A DNA stretch of 64,000 nucleotides from assembly GCA_965200615.1 (NCBI GenBank), contig OZ241377.1, positions 1,550,001 through 1,614,000 on the forward strand. Reading direction: 5' to 3'. Under the pieces are notes generated by a model. That model saw only the letters and a list, made by a program, of their open reading frames with translations, had not been told where the DNA came from and searched no databases. The position numbers and the translations under genes are program-made. The stretch is from Bin5 sp965200615 (GTDB lineage Bacteria > Chloroflexota > Anaerolineae > Caldilineales > Caldilineaceae). Shown here piece by piece: positions 53,720-62,068 of the stretch (the first letter of the stretch is position 1; every line of letters begins with the position of its first letter).

Positions 53720-54667
53720 ATGTCTTCCACTCGTTCCGTCGCCGTAACCGGCGGGCTCGGCAATCTCGGGACAAAGCTACTGCTGCACCTGGCCCGCACC
53801 AGTCCCTGCGACCGGTTGATCGGGCTGGACGTGCGTGCCCCGCCCCCTGTTCAGTTGCAAGCATTACAGGACGCCGCCGCACAGAATACGACAGGCTCGG
53901 CGCCTGCAGTCGAGCTCATCGAATGTGACCTCACCGACCCCAGCGACAGCCGCTGGCGGGATGCGTTGGATCGGGTGCAGGCTGTCGTCCACTTTGCCGC
54001 ATTCAACCCCTACCCCGACGCCAACTGGGACGAAGCGGCCGTCTCCATCGACATGACCCTCAATGTGGCGCTGGCCGCCGCCGGCAGCGCATCCGTCGAA
54101 CGCTTTGTTTTCGCCACCTCCAATCACGTAATGGGTCGCTATAAAGACGATCCTCTGGCCGCGACCGTTGGCCCAGGCACACTGACCCCCGACAGGCCCT
54201 TGGGCGTGGGCACAGTCTGGGCAAAAGCCGACCCGCCCCTGGACGCCACCGCCTATTCAACAACGAAAATGGTGGGCGAACGCATCTGCCAGGCGCTGGG
54301 GGCGCAGACAAATGGCTCCACGACCTTTGTGAGCGTGCGCATCGGCTGGTGCCAGCCGGGCGCCAACCGGCCCGAAACGCTCAACGCCACCGGCGAACCC
54401 CGCGCGCAAAACGGGGATGCCGAATCCCATCCCGATCCGGAAGGATACCGGCGTGCCGAACGCTGGTTCCGCCTGATGTGGCTGTCGAACCGCGACTTTG
54501 TGCATCTGTTCGATCGGGCCGTCAACGCCGACGCCGGCGACTGGCCTGCGCCCGCCATCGTAGTCAACGGCATGTCCGACAACACCGGCATGGCCTGGAG
54601 CCTCGACGAGACCCGGCGTTATCTCGGATACCAGCCCTCGGACGACGTGAACGCCAGTGGCCGGTGA
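53720..54667 (+). CDS. NAD-dependent epimerase/dehydratase (uronate-dehydrogenase-like)
   Basis: Extended short-chain dehydrogenase with the nucleotide motif VAVTGGLGNLGTKLL near the start and the catalytic YSTTK with Ser/Thr partner upstream (FATSNHV). The pattern VRIGWCQPGANRPETL and the sequence order are close to uronate dehydrogenases, which oxidise galacturonate or glucuronate to aldarolactones, but the substrate is a guess. ATG 53720 has AGGAG ten bases upstream. The following isomerase gene and the mannonate dehydratase-like gene further on suggest a uronate or sugar-acid catabolic region. Confidence 0.8.
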   Translation: MSSTRSVAVTGGLGNLGTKLLLHLARTSPCDRLIGLDVRAPPPVQLQALQDAAAQNTTGSAPAVELIECDLTDPSDSRWRDALDRVQAVVHFAAFNPYPDANWDEAAVSIDMTLNVALAAAGSASVERFVFATSNHVMGRYKDDPLAATVGPGTLTPDRPLGVGTVWAKADPPLDATAYSTTKMVGERICQALGAQTNGSTTFVSVRIGWCQPGANRPETLNATGEPRAQNGDAESHPDPEGYRRAERWFRLMWLSNRDFVHLFDRAVNADAGDWPAPAIVVNGMSDNTGMAWSLDETRRYLGYQPSDDVNASGR

Positions 54668-54745
54668 CCACCTGCTGGCGTCCCACCATCTCAGCTAGCG
54701 ATTGAGACCAGCCGCAAACCTTTCGCCACAAAAAGGAGATTCCAC

Positions 54746-55552
54746 ATGAGCTACAAGCTCGCCTACAGCACCTTGCGCTGGCAGAATCCTGAACTGGAGC
54801 CCGCCCTGAACAGGCTTGCCGAAGCGGGCTGGCAGGGCTGGGAGAGCAGACTGCCCCTCAACTGGATGGGGACGCCGGCGCGGCTGCGGCGAGTCTGCGA
54901 TGACGCGGGCATGCCCCTCGTCGTCCTGACCGCCAACGGGACGCCCGATAGCCGCGATCGCGAAAACGTCGAGTTGAACCGGCGCCGCATGGAGTTCGCC
55001 GCCGAGATGGGCTGCGACTGCTTCATGTATATGAACGGCGGCAAGCCTGACGACCGCCTCGTGAACGACGATGACGTCAGAGCGGCCGCAGAGGGCGCTG
55101 ATGAGTGGGCCGATTACGCGGCCCAGTTCGGTCTGGAGTTGACCTACCACATCCATACCAATTTGCTGGTCGATTCAATCGATCACTGGAAATTGTACAT
55201 GGACAGTCTGCGCACGGCCAAGCTCTGCATCGACGTCTCCCACGCGCAGCTCTGGGGCTATGACCCTGTCGCGTCGCTGCGGGATTTCAGCGCGCAGCTG
55301 AACTATGTGCATCTGCAGGACTGGGCGACCACCACCCGCCGCGCCGACGGCTTCTACGATCCGCAGTGGTGCCAGGTCGGGGAGTACGAGAACGTCGATT
55401 TTCCGGCAATCAGGGGCGTACTGGACGAGATCGGCTACGATCGCTGGGTGACCGCCTGCCCAGGCCAGCCCATCCCCGGCCGCGAAGATCCCATGAGCGA
55501 GGCCGAACGCAGCGACGGGATGGTCACCTACCTGCGGGGAATCGGCTACTAG
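54746..55552 (+). CDS. Sugar phosphate isomerase/epimerase (TIM barrel)
   Basis: Xylose-isomerase-like TIM barrel of 268 residues. Strand and metal-site segments are visible: LAYSTLRWQNPELE, LGLELTYHIHTNLLVDS (His ligand), LCIDVSHAQLWGYDP (Asp, His), LNYVHLQDWATTTRRADGFY (His, Asp), and the final FPAIRGVLDEIGYDRW with a conserved Glu-like region. The metal-dependent reaction is sugar or inositol isomerisation or dehydration; the substrate is unknown. AAAAGGAG precedes ATG 54746. Its stop overlaps the convergent SDR gene by four bases. Confidence 0.82.
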   Translation: MSYKLAYSTLRWQNPELEPALNRLAEAGWQGWESRLPLNWMGTPARLRRVCDDAGMPLVVLTANGTPDSRDRENVELNRRRMEFAAEMGCDCFMYMNGGKPDDRLVNDDDVRAAAEGADEWADYAAQFGLELTYHIHTNLLVDSIDHWKLYMDSLRTAKLCIDVSHAQLWGYDPVASLRDFSAQLNYVHLQDWATTTRRADGFYDPQWCQVGEYENVDFPAIRGVLDEIGYDRWVTACPGQPIPGREDPMSEAERSDGMVTYLRGIGY

Positions 55553-56376
55553 GGGTCCAGGTCAATCTCCGGGTGATCGCGATAATATCTGGCCGTATCG
55601 ATGACCAGGTTTTCCTGCAGCTGAATCGTCATCCCGCCGTCGACAACCAGCGTGTGGCCGGTGATGAACCTGGCCTCGTCGGAGCAGAGGAAGCGCACCC
55701 CGTTGGCGATGTCGTCAGGCACGCCGGTGTGACGCAGGGGATAGTGCTGGTCGAAGAAGCGCAGCATCGACGGGTTGCGCTCCCAGCGCTCGGCCTGGCG
55801 CTCGGTCACGATATGGCCGGGGCAGATGCAGTTGACGCGCACGCCGACCGGCCCGAAATCAAGCGCCATCTGGCGGCTCATCGCGATAATCGCCGCCTTG
55901 GTCATCTCGTAGGCCAGGCTTGACGGCGCCACCAGCTGCCCGTGCACCGAAGAGATGTTGACGATGCTGCCGCCGCCGCTTGCCTGAATGTGCGGCACAC
56001 CGTACTTCGCGCTCAGAAAGACCGCCTTCTGCGAAGCGTCGAGGGCGCGGTCAAAAGCGGTTTCAGTCAGCGTAATGGCCGTGCCGTCCGGTTCCAAAGT
56101 CCCCCAGGCGTTGTTCACCAGGATGTGCAGCCCGCCCCAGAGTTCGACCGCCCGTTCGATCATCGGCCGGATCTGTTCCGGCTGGGAGATGTCCACCTGG
56201 TAAGCGGAGGCCGTGCCGCCGCTCTCCTCGATGCGGGCTACATTTTCCGCGGCATCTTCTGGCACAATGTCGGCGACCAGCGCCTTCGCCCCGTCCGCGG
56301 CCAGCCGCCGGGCGATGGCCCCGCCGATCCCGACCGCTCCCCCGGTGACGATTGCGATTTTGTCTGTAAGTGTCAT
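55549..56376 (-). CDS. Short-chain dehydrogenase/reductase (SDR)
   Basis: Classical SDR of about 275 residues that oxidises or reduces a hydroxyl or keto group with NAD(P). TGGAVGIGGAIARRLA is the nucleotide-binding Gly-rich motif, VNNAWG the structural motif, then Ser in INISSVHG and the catalytic Tyr-Lys in YEMTKAA, and the C-terminal DEARFITGHTLVVDGGM block. ATG 56376 is preferred (GGAAG upstream) over the frame opening at 56394. It converges with the isomerase gene and may act in the same sugar pathway, although it is on the other strand. Confidence 0.88.
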   Translation of the reverse strand: MTLTDKIAIVTGGAVGIGGAIARRLAADGAKALVADIVPEDAAENVARIEESGGTASAYQVDISQPEQIRPMIERAVELWGGLHILVNNAWGTLEPDGTAITLTETAFDRALDASQKAVFLSAKYGVPHIQASGGGSIVNISSVHGQLVAPSSLAYEMTKAAIIAMSRQMALDFGPVGVRVNCICPGHIVTERQAERWERNPSMLRFFDQHYPLRHTGVPDDIANGVRFLCSDEARFITGHTLVVDGGMTIQLQENLVIDTARYYRDHPEIDLDP

Positions 56377-56567
56377 GAATAGCTTCCCGAGCAAGTTGTA
56401 GAGAAATGACCGGGATCAGTATACTTGCGGGCCCAACGATAACCAAACCGGATGCAATCGGCTTCCTGTGCTGTACTGCAGAGGCTAATGTTTTGGTCTG
56501 ATTATGAGAGATGGGTCAAACGTTATATGCTGAAATGGCATAAAACCTGCAGATCTCCGGGAACGGT

Positions 56568-56933
56568 TTGATAACAAGAAAATGGAAGCCAGTACCGGCG
56601 CCATACACGATAATCGTCTCGCGTCTCATAGCTCTCGAACCCTATCGGATCGTGCTATTCGGCTCTGTTGCTTCGGGGACGGAGGAGTTGGGAAGTGATA
56701 TCGACTTACTGGTAATCCTGGATTCTGAAAAAATATCACAAACCTATGAGGAAAGAATGCAAAGCAGGCTCATAGTGCGGAAGAGCCTTCTGGCAGTCAA
56801 CAAGCATGTTCCCATCGACCTTATCGTCTATACCAGGGGCGAGTATGAATTTCTTCAAATGAACTGTATATGGATGCGAGGTATCCCTCCGATTTGGGGC
56901 TGCTCCCAAGCGGGAAACCCTCGCTGGATCTAG
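56568..56933 (+). pseudogene. Nucleotidyltransferase (MNT) gene with a foreign C-terminal tail
   Basis: The first 90 residues form a minimal nucleotidyltransferase: IVLFGSVASGTEELGSDIDL has the GSxxxG and DxD motifs, and VPIDLIVYTRGEYEFLQ follows. In MNT/HEPN toxin-antitoxin pairs this protein (often called MntA) is the antitoxin that modifies the HEPN toxin. After EFLQM the frame runs into DNA that, one frame over, encodes the end of a HEPN protein. The final 25 residues (from NCIWMRG) are thus out-of-frame readthrough. An internal deletion has joined both genes, so neither is complete. The start is TTG 56568, weakly supported. Confidence 0.7.
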
Positions 56934-56995
56934 CCCGGAATATGTACAATTTCGCGCGCAAGATATGTGAGACCATAGGGCAAAGCATAGAATGA
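56870..56995 (+). pseudogene. Remnant of a HEPN-domain toxin
   Basis: Only the last 41 codons remain: after LY, MDARYPSDLGLLPSGKP then SLDLARNMYNFARKICETIG, which matches the C-terminal end of HEPN proteins paired with MNT antitoxins (YPSDLGLLP... with a helical tail of the AKxIxExV kind). It overlaps the tail of the MNT gene in another frame. The catalytic RxxxxH region is gone, so the toxin is inactive. Confidence 0.72.
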
Positions 56996-57028
56996 CAAAG
57001 GGAAACGAAATCTCAGGAGACTGAGAAC

Positions 57029-57241
57029 ATGAATGAATTGAAAATCCCCGGATTCAAAAGTTATGAAGAGGAAGCTGCGTTCTGGGATAGCCTGGATACC
57101 GCTGACTTCATGGAAGATGATGGGGAGTGGTTCCGTTTTGATACGCCTCACAGGCGCGCAGTTCGGTTGGCGAAGGGGTTGGACTGTCGGGATACACTCG
57201 ACGATCCCTGGGCTGTGAACGTCCACAAGGGGGATAGCTGA
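57029..57241 (+). CDS. Small antitoxin-like protein, no toxin partner
   Basis: A 70-residue acidic protein whose N-terminus, IPGFKSYEEEAAFWDSLDTA, matches the start of CopG-type antitoxins of the BrnA/type II kind (IPxFxSxEEExxFWDxxD). The second half (RFDTPHRRAVRLAKGLDCRD) does not continue into the usual ribbon-helix-helix or known toxin-binding part, so this may be a decayed or diverged antitoxin. AGGAG lies nine bases before ATG 57029. No toxin gene is next to it. Confidence 0.5.
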   Translation: MNELKIPGFKSYEEEAAFWDSLDTADFMEDDGEWFRFDTPHRRAVRLAKGLDCRDTLDDPWAVNVHKGDS

Positions 57242-57265
57242 CATTTTTGCCAAGAGGAGACGACG

Positions 57266-57490
57266 ATGGAGATTCTGCCAGTGGATCTGCCTGGGTTACT
57301 CGGGCCAACCGAGTTGATTCTTACCGGTGTCCCGGTGGTGGTTATCTGGCTTCTATCCGGTGTCTTCAGCGCGGTGGTTGCCACCAACAAGGGGCGAAGC
57401 GGGTGCGGCTGGTTTACGCTTGGGTTCCTGCTGGGCCCAGTGGGCCTCATCCTGTCGCTGGCAGTCTCCAGGAATCAGGCAGTACTTTAG
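57266..57490 (+). CDS. Two-helix membrane protein, N-terminal half of a split gene
   Basis: 74 residues: an N-terminal hydrophobic segment (LTGVPVVVIWLLSGVFSAVV) and a second, Gly-rich one (CGWFTLGFLLGPVGLILSLA). GAGGAG precedes ATG 57266. The TAG stop at 57488-57490 is followed, in the same frame, by the zinc-ribbon sequence QYCPYCAELIKAEAIKCRYCG. Proteins in which such a pair of helices is directly followed by this ribbon are familiar, so the stop seems to have split one gene. Suppression or a read-through product cannot be excluded. The ribbon can still be made from ATG 57497. Confidence 0.6.
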   Translation: MEILPVDLPGLLGPTELILTGVPVVVIWLLSGVFSAVVATNKGRSGCGWFTLGFLLGPVGLILSLAVSRNQAVL

Positions 57491-57496
57491 CAAAGA

Positions 57497-57631
57497 ATGG
57501 TCCAGCGCGGCGAGATGCAATACTGTCCCTACTGCGCCGAACTGATAAAGGCGGAGGCAATTAAGTGCCGGTACTGTGGCGAAGGTTTCGGCGGCGATCA
57601 ATCGTCGTCCCAATCGCTCTATATGCGCTGA
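57497..57631 (+). CDS. Zinc-ribbon peptide, C-terminal half of a split gene
   Basis: 44 codons from ATG 57497, in frame with the membrane half and six bases behind its stop. CPYCAELIKAEAIKCRYCG is a complete rubredoxin-like ribbon with two CxxC knuckles. No Shine-Dalgarno sequence is obvious, so expression would depend on read-through or reinitiation after the TAG. Confidence 0.55.
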   Translation: MVQRGEMQYCPYCAELIKAEAIKCRYCGEGFGGDQSSSQSLYMR

Positions 57632-57739
57632 ACCGGCCATGAAAGTCTGTACCTTTTCGGGACCATCTCGTCTGAGACTGTGCCCCAAGTGTCGCGTCCT
57701 TGCGGTATTATATGGAGCGGGAAGGGAGAACAATGACCT

Positions 57740-59290
57740 ATGATTGAAAGACGCCTTAGAGACCTCTGGGACGGGCTGCAAAGTAAAAAACTCCATTTGC
57801 CACATTTCCTGGCGGGGATCCGTTTAGAAGGCATTCGGGGCTTCAAAGATCTTCGAGTTGTGTTCGATTACCCAGTAAGCGTAATTGCCGGTGGCAATGC
57901 AACCGGCAAATCGACAGTGCTGTTTGCAGCAGCCTGTGCATACAAGGTACCTGGAACGGGGCCCAAAGACTATGTGCCCTCCACACTGTTTCCCGATTAT
58001 CGTCCTAAGGTAGGGGCACGTGAGGACGAGAAACCTGAAATCATTATTGAATTTGATTACGCAACCCCTGACGGGCGGCGTTCCATGCGCTGGCGACGTG
58101 CCAAGGGATGGAATCGTAGTTTCCTTGGCCGCAAAGGGGCTAGTCAACCAGAGCGCCCCCTCTACCTAAGAACTTTAAGCAACCTCAGCAATCCTTCGGA
58201 GGTGCGCGGTGTCCTAAGCATGTCGCGTTTGAGTTCCCTGCCGGCTGAAACGCCAATGACTGCATCCCAAGTTGAGTTTGCACATCAGATGCTTCCATTT
58301 CGGTATTCCGAAGTTGTTGATCTGTCAAGTGGAAACAAGAAACTTCTCTTTGCCGCCCAGGAAAGCGGCGCGATTTACTCCGAATTGCATATGGCCGCTG
58401 GAGAACGAGCCATTCTGCGGTTAGCACAAGAGATTGCCCAGCTCCGGGGAGCACTAGTGCTGATTGACGAGGTGGAGGCTGGGCTGCATCCTTGGGTTCA
58501 ACAGCTACTTATGTTGCAGTTGCAGCAACTTGCCCTACGTAATGACTTGCAAATTATAGTGACTTCCCACAGTCCAGTGGTACTCGACGCTGTGCCCCTT
58601 AATGGGCGCATCTTTCTCGATCGTGATGAAACAGGTCAGGTCACAGTACGTCCGCCTTATCGTGATATTGTGCAGGACGCCCTTTATGGACGTTCAGGAG
58701 AGGCACTCAACTTACTGTGCGAGGACGATGCGGCAGAAGGAGTTTTGCGAGGCGTAGTGGACTTCCTGCAACCAAAGCTAAGAGTTCGGGGGGAATCGAT
58801 TCGAATCGGAAGGGACACGGGTGCTAGTGAGTTTCCAATGCATGCTAAAGCTTTTGGGAAGTTTGGCCAGCTTCAAAATTTCGTATTCGCGCTGGATGGC
58901 GATAAGCGCGGGAGCAACATTGAGGCAAGGATACGCGAAGAGGCTGGAAGTAGTGTTCGAATTTTTTTTCTCCCCGGTATTGGTTCCCCGGAAATTTGGG
59001 TGTGGGATCGGTTACAACAGAGCGCAGGTGGCGGGGCAAGTGAACTAGGCATCGATCAAACTCGTCTCGCGACGGAAATGAACCGCCTGGATGCGGTATA
59101 CAATTCGGCGTCAGACTCGCCTTCGGAGATCGCGAAGTCCAAACTTCACAGCTTGGCCGACGTCCTTCACCGAGGCGTCCCCGATATATGTAGGGTGGTT
59201 GCTCGCTGGGAAGCTCAAAGGCCCGAGAGCGAGATTCAGACTCTTGTAGAGGGATTGGAGGATGCTTTGCATCATTGGCGTTCACAGTAG
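57740..59290 (+). CDS. OLD-like AAA ATPase with TOPRIM-like C-terminal region
   Basis: First gene of a probable defence pair. The ABC/SMC-type ATPase has Walker A GGNATGKST (51-59), signature-like HMAAGERAILRLAQ (217-230), Walker B ALVLIDEVEAGLHP (238-251), and the TSHSP switch (275-279). A C-terminal part carries LLCEDD (326-330) and FVFALDGDKRG (381-391): spacing and residues resemble the Glu and DxD of a TOPRIM nuclease, as in OLD proteins. 516 residues. ATG 57740; a weak -10 box (TATTAT, 57706-57711) precedes it. The following gene encodes a likely nuclease 127 bases later. Codon choice is visibly less GC-biased than in the neighbours, compatible with transfer. Confidence 0.8.
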   Translation: MIERRLRDLWDGLQSKKLHLPHFLAGIRLEGIRGFKDLRVVFDYPVSVIAGGNATGKSTVLFAAACAYKVPGTGPKDYVPSTLFPDYRPKVGAREDEKPEIIIEFDYATPDGRRSMRWRRAKGWNRSFLGRKGASQPERPLYLRTLSNLSNPSEVRGVLSMSRLSSLPAETPMTASQVEFAHQMLPFRYSEVVDLSSGNKKLLFAAQESGAIYSELHMAAGERAILRLAQEIAQLRGALVLIDEVEAGLHPWVQQLLMLQLQQLALRNDLQIIVTSHSPVVLDAVPLNGRIFLDRDETGQVTVRPPYRDIVQDALYGRSGEALNLLCEDDAAEGVLRGVVDFLQPKLRVRGESIRIGRDTGASEFPMHAKAFGKFGQLQNFVFALDGDKRGSNIEARIREEAGSSVRIFFLPGIGSPEIWVWDRLQQSAGGGASELGIDQTRLATEMNRLDAVYNSASDSPSEIAKSKLHSLADVLHRGVPDICRVVARWEAQRPESEIQTLVEGLEDALHHWRSQ

Positions 59291-59417
59291 GGGTGGCAGA
59301 CAAGATAGAGCGGAGACTATGAATTGTCATTACCTGCAGAGAGGAACTTACAGAAAGTAAGTAGTCAATCCTTCTGTTTAGCCGGAAGTCCATCTTCTGC
59401 ATGAAAAGAGCGGACTG

Positions 59418-60137
59418 ATGAAATCGTTGCATCCGGATATCATAAAGACATGCAAGCGCGCGGATATTGAACTGTGGGCCGCACACTCGCGCAGTAAAGA
59501 GGAGCAGTTTATCAGCTCCAGCACAGGTCGACTTACTTTTCCGCAGCATCCTGACAATGGGCTGCGCGTCAGTGAACAGGAAGCCAGATTTGCTTTCGTC
59601 GAGGCTCTGTCCCAGGGGCCTCTTAGGTATTCAGTTGAGGTTCCTACCTGTAAGAATTATAAGTTCAGTGGCAAGGGGTGGCGTCGTGCACAGACTGATC
59701 TTCAGGCGCATAGCGAGAGTGCATTAGGCATCTGCAATGTTGAATTCAAGGCGTCGGCACAGAAAAGGGAAGTCTACAAGGACATGCAGAAGCTACTACG
59801 TGAGCCCCGGTGGGGGCTATGGTTTCATCTTCGGGAATCTATGAACAACGCGACCACAAAGAATGTAATTGGCGCGGTCGTGGACCAAATAGAAAAAGTA
59901 CAAAGTAATTTCGGAGGTGATATTGAGTCACCGGGTTTGACCCTCCATGTGTGTGTATTGCGTCATGGATTTTCGTTGCAGAAAGATGTGCCTTTCCCAC
60001 CCGATGGGACAATAAATATCAGTGAACTGAACGAACACTTAAGCGTAGATCTGAAAGTGTCCCGGAATGAGTTGATTAGAGTGTATGACTTGAATGGATG
60101 GGTTCTGCAAAGGCGTCCGGTTGGCCCGGGCAGATAG
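59418..60137 (+). CDS. Putative PD-(D/E)XK nuclease partner of the OLD-like ATPase
   Basis: 239 residues, no named family recognised. The layout fits a PD-(D/E)XK nuclease: helix with Glu53/55 (VSEQEARFAFVEAL), Asp94 in AQTDLQ, and Glu109-Phe-Lys111 in ICNVEFKAS, followed by a helix with REVYKDMQKLLRE. The fold assignment is by motif only. A polar C-terminal domain (about residues 150-239) has no recognised motif. It starts at ATG 59418 after a short gap and, like the ATPase gene, has relaxed base composition. Together they look like a two-component effector system: an ATPase sensor and one or two nuclease sites. Confidence 0.6.
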   Translation: MKSLHPDIIKTCKRADIELWAAHSRSKEEQFISSSTGRLTFPQHPDNGLRVSEQEARFAFVEALSQGPLRYSVEVPTCKNYKFSGKGWRRAQTDLQAHSESALGICNVEFKASAQKREVYKDMQKLLREPRWGLWFHLRESMNNATTKNVIGAVVDQIEKVQSNFGGDIESPGLTLHVCVLRHGFSLQKDVPFPPDGTINISELNEHLSVDLKVSRNELIRVYDLNGWVLQRRPVGPGR

Positions 60138-60181
60138 GCCATTCGCCGCAGGGATCAAATGTGGACAGGAGAACAACAACC

Positions 60182-60391
60182 ATGCAACACGAAAAGTGGA
60201 ACTGCCCCAAATGCGATAACCGCGAGTTCGAGACCGATATCTTCCAGGCCACCGGCGGCACACTGGCCAAGATCTTCGACGTCCAGAACAAGAAGTTCAC
60301 TACCGTCACCTGTACTCGCTGCCAGTACACAGAGATATACAGATCAAGCACCTCCAACCTGGCCAACGTCTTTGACTTCTTCACCTCGTAA
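60182..60391 (+). CDS. DUF2082 zinc-ribbon protein
   Basis: A 69-residue protein of the DUF2082 nucleic-acid-binding-like zinc-ribbon family. Two CxxC pairs, CPKC and CTRC, flank the conserved ATGGTLAKIFDVQNKKFTTV stretch, and NLANVFDFF closes the chain. AGGAG lies upstream of ATG 60182. Function unknown. It separates the nuclease module from the HAD gene on the same strand. Confidence 0.85.
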   Translation: MQHEKWNCPKCDNREFETDIFQATGGTLAKIFDVQNKKFTTVTCTRCQYTEIYRSSTSNLANVFDFFTS

Positions 60392-60418
60392 ATCGCAGAA
60401 TACGCCTTGAGAAGCGGA

Positions 60419-61108
60419 ATGCCCTATCGAGCCATCATCTTCGACCTGTTCGGCACGTTGGTCCGCAGCTTCACCCGCCGGGAGTACGACCAGGTCAACG
60501 CGCAGATGGCCGCCGCGGTCAGAGTTCCATATCCAGAATTCTGGCGGCTCATGGGCGAAACGTACCGGGACTTTTGCCTGGGCCGCTACAACGCCTATGA
60601 AGATCTTGTCACCGACGTCTGCTCGCGTGTCGGCGTCCAAGCCAACATGGACCATATCACGCAGGCAGCCGCTTCTCATTACGAATTCGTTGCCAGCGCA
60701 ATCGTGCCGGAGCCAGAGGTTCTGGAAGCGCTGGACAGACTGAAGAGAAGAGGATTCCGGCTTGGGCTGATCAGCGACTGCGGCCCTCCTGTCCCGCTTC
60801 TTTTCCCCCAATCTCCACTGGCCCGCTTCATTGACACGCCAGTATTTTCCTGTGAAGAGCAAATAAAGAAGCCTTCAAGCGCTATCTATCAACGAACTTG
60901 CCAACGCATGGAGTTAGAACCGCACGAATGTATCTATGTCGGCGACGGCAGCAGCCAGGAGTTGACCGGCGCCGCAGCAGTAGGAATGCGACCCGTACTG
61001 AAGCGGACCGACCTGACTGATGTCTACGATAGCCATCGTCCCGATGTGGAAGACTGGCGGGGCCCGGCTGTTTATGAGATCAAGGAACTCTGTGACATGC
61101 GCTTTTGA
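60419..61108 (+). CDS. HAD-superfamily hydrolase
   Basis: About 229 residues. Motif I IIFDLFGTLVRS, motif II LGLISDCGPP (Ser in the usual place), the Lys in EEQIKKPSSAIYQR and motif IV YVGDGSSQELTGA are all present, so the enzyme is probably active on a small phosphorylated compound. The alpha-helical cap after motif I (residues 18-90) is of the C1 type. ATG 60419 is chosen over TTG 60407. Substrate unknown. Confidence 0.85.
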   Translation: MPYRAIIFDLFGTLVRSFTRREYDQVNAQMAAAVRVPYPEFWRLMGETYRDFCLGRYNAYEDLVTDVCSRVGVQANMDHITQAAASHYEFVASAIVPEPEVLEALDRLKRRGFRLGLISDCGPPVPLLFPQSPLARFIDTPVFSCEEQIKKPSSAIYQRTCQRMELEPHECIYVGDGSSQELTGAAAVGMRPVLKRTDLTDVYDSHRPDVEDWRGPAVYEIKELCDMRF

Positions 61109-61132
61109 GACGAGACAACTCGAAAGCGAAGT

Positions 61133-61378
61133 ATGCCCTCTGAAAAGATGAAGATGCTCTATTTCGAGCAAAAAGACATATTGCATCTGACGATTTCTGA
61201 TGAACCAGAAAAGGGCAGTATGGAGCTTGGACCAAATATAACGGCCGAACTGAACGATGATGGAGAAATCATCGGACTCGAAATTCTGAACGCCAGTGCG
61301 TTCATCCGGGATTCAGTTGTGGAGTCCTTACAGGCGAAGATGCTTTCATCTGCCAAAATTGAAAGCGCGCGTCCCTGA
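61133..61378 (+). CDS. DUF2283 protein
   Basis: 81 residues with the DUF2283 pattern: FEQKDILHLTISDEPEKG, then PNITAELNDDGEIIGLEILNAS. These small beta-rich proteins are often near toxin-antitoxin and accessory genes; function unknown. The start is ATG 61133; internal ATGs at 61148 and 61154 are close alternatives. Confidence 0.82.
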   Translation: MPSEKMKMLYFEQKDILHLTISDEPEKGSMELGPNITAELNDDGEIIGLEILNASAFIRDSVVESLQAKMLSSAKIESARP

Positions 61379-61534
61379 ACGTTTGCTGCCCGACCGTTTC
61401 GTCATCTGCGCGCGTGGTGGCTTGCTATCATTCTATCTTTGCGAAGAGGAGATTGTCTGGAGGGACCATTCAGCGGAAGGGCTACGCCAATTGCCCAGTA
61501 GCCCAAGCATCGATTCTTCACAGGAGCACACCTT

Positions 61535-62023
61535 TTGGCCCGGCCAAGTGGAACTGACTCACTGAGCGCTCGGCAAAGCATCACCCAAAACTGGCTTCCC
61601 GCGCCGACTCAAGTTTATAAAGGATCGAGGATCGCTTTTTACTTCCTCATCATCATGGCTATCGTCGGTACGGGCCGTAGTCTGATTCACATCTTTGCTC
61701 CCGACGGAGGCGCTCATTCCATCGCGGGGTTGGATGTGAATGTCGACGGCGGGGCCAACATCATCGCCATCTTCGCACAGTGGGGCGCCATCCAGTTGAT
61801 CCTCGCGATCTTCTACTGGCTAGCCATCCTGCGCTACCGGTTCCTGACGCCCTTCATGCTGAGTATTGTCCTGCTGGAGCAGCTTTTCCGGATCGGAACC
61901 GGCCTGCTGAAAAACTTCGAGGTCACGGACGCGCCTCCCGGCGAGATCGGCAGCTATCTGTTTCTGCCGCTTGCTCTACTAGCTCTCATTCTGTCCCTGC
62001 GCAGTCGCTCCAGCGAGCCTTGA
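61535..62023 (+). CDS. Hypothetical four-helix membrane protein
   Basis: 162 residues. After a polar start (about 30 residues) come hydrophobic segments at about 33-52, 72-95, 100-122 and 138-155, so four membrane helices are likely. Between the first two, HIFAPDGGAHSIAGLDVN is a Gly/Asp loop. I do not recognise the family. TTG 61535 is supported by AGGAG about eight bases upstream. It sits directly before the mannonate dehydratase-like gene (gap about 45 bases), perhaps in one transcript. Nothing shows a specific substrate. Confidence 0.6.
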   Translation: MARPSGTDSLSARQSITQNWLPAPTQVYKGSRIAFYFLIIMAIVGTGRSLIHIFAPDGGAHSIAGLDVNVDGGANIIAIFAQWGAIQLILAIFYWLAILRYRFLTPFMLSIVLLEQLFRIGTGLLKNFEVTDAPPGEIGSYLFLPLALLALILSLRSRSSEP

Positions 62024-62068
62024 CGCACGCAAGGTGCGGCCGTGCCCACCGCTACCAAGGAAATGGAA

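Noticed and set aside
57029..57631. Complete type II toxin-antitoxin operon
   Set aside because: The antitoxin-like gene has no toxin beside it; the next gene is a membrane/zinc-ribbon protein, not a RelE- or BrnT-like toxin.
61296..61565. Forward frame of 89 codons after DUF2283
   Set aside because: Overlaps the DUF2283 gene, has no ribosome binding site and no recognisable sequence.
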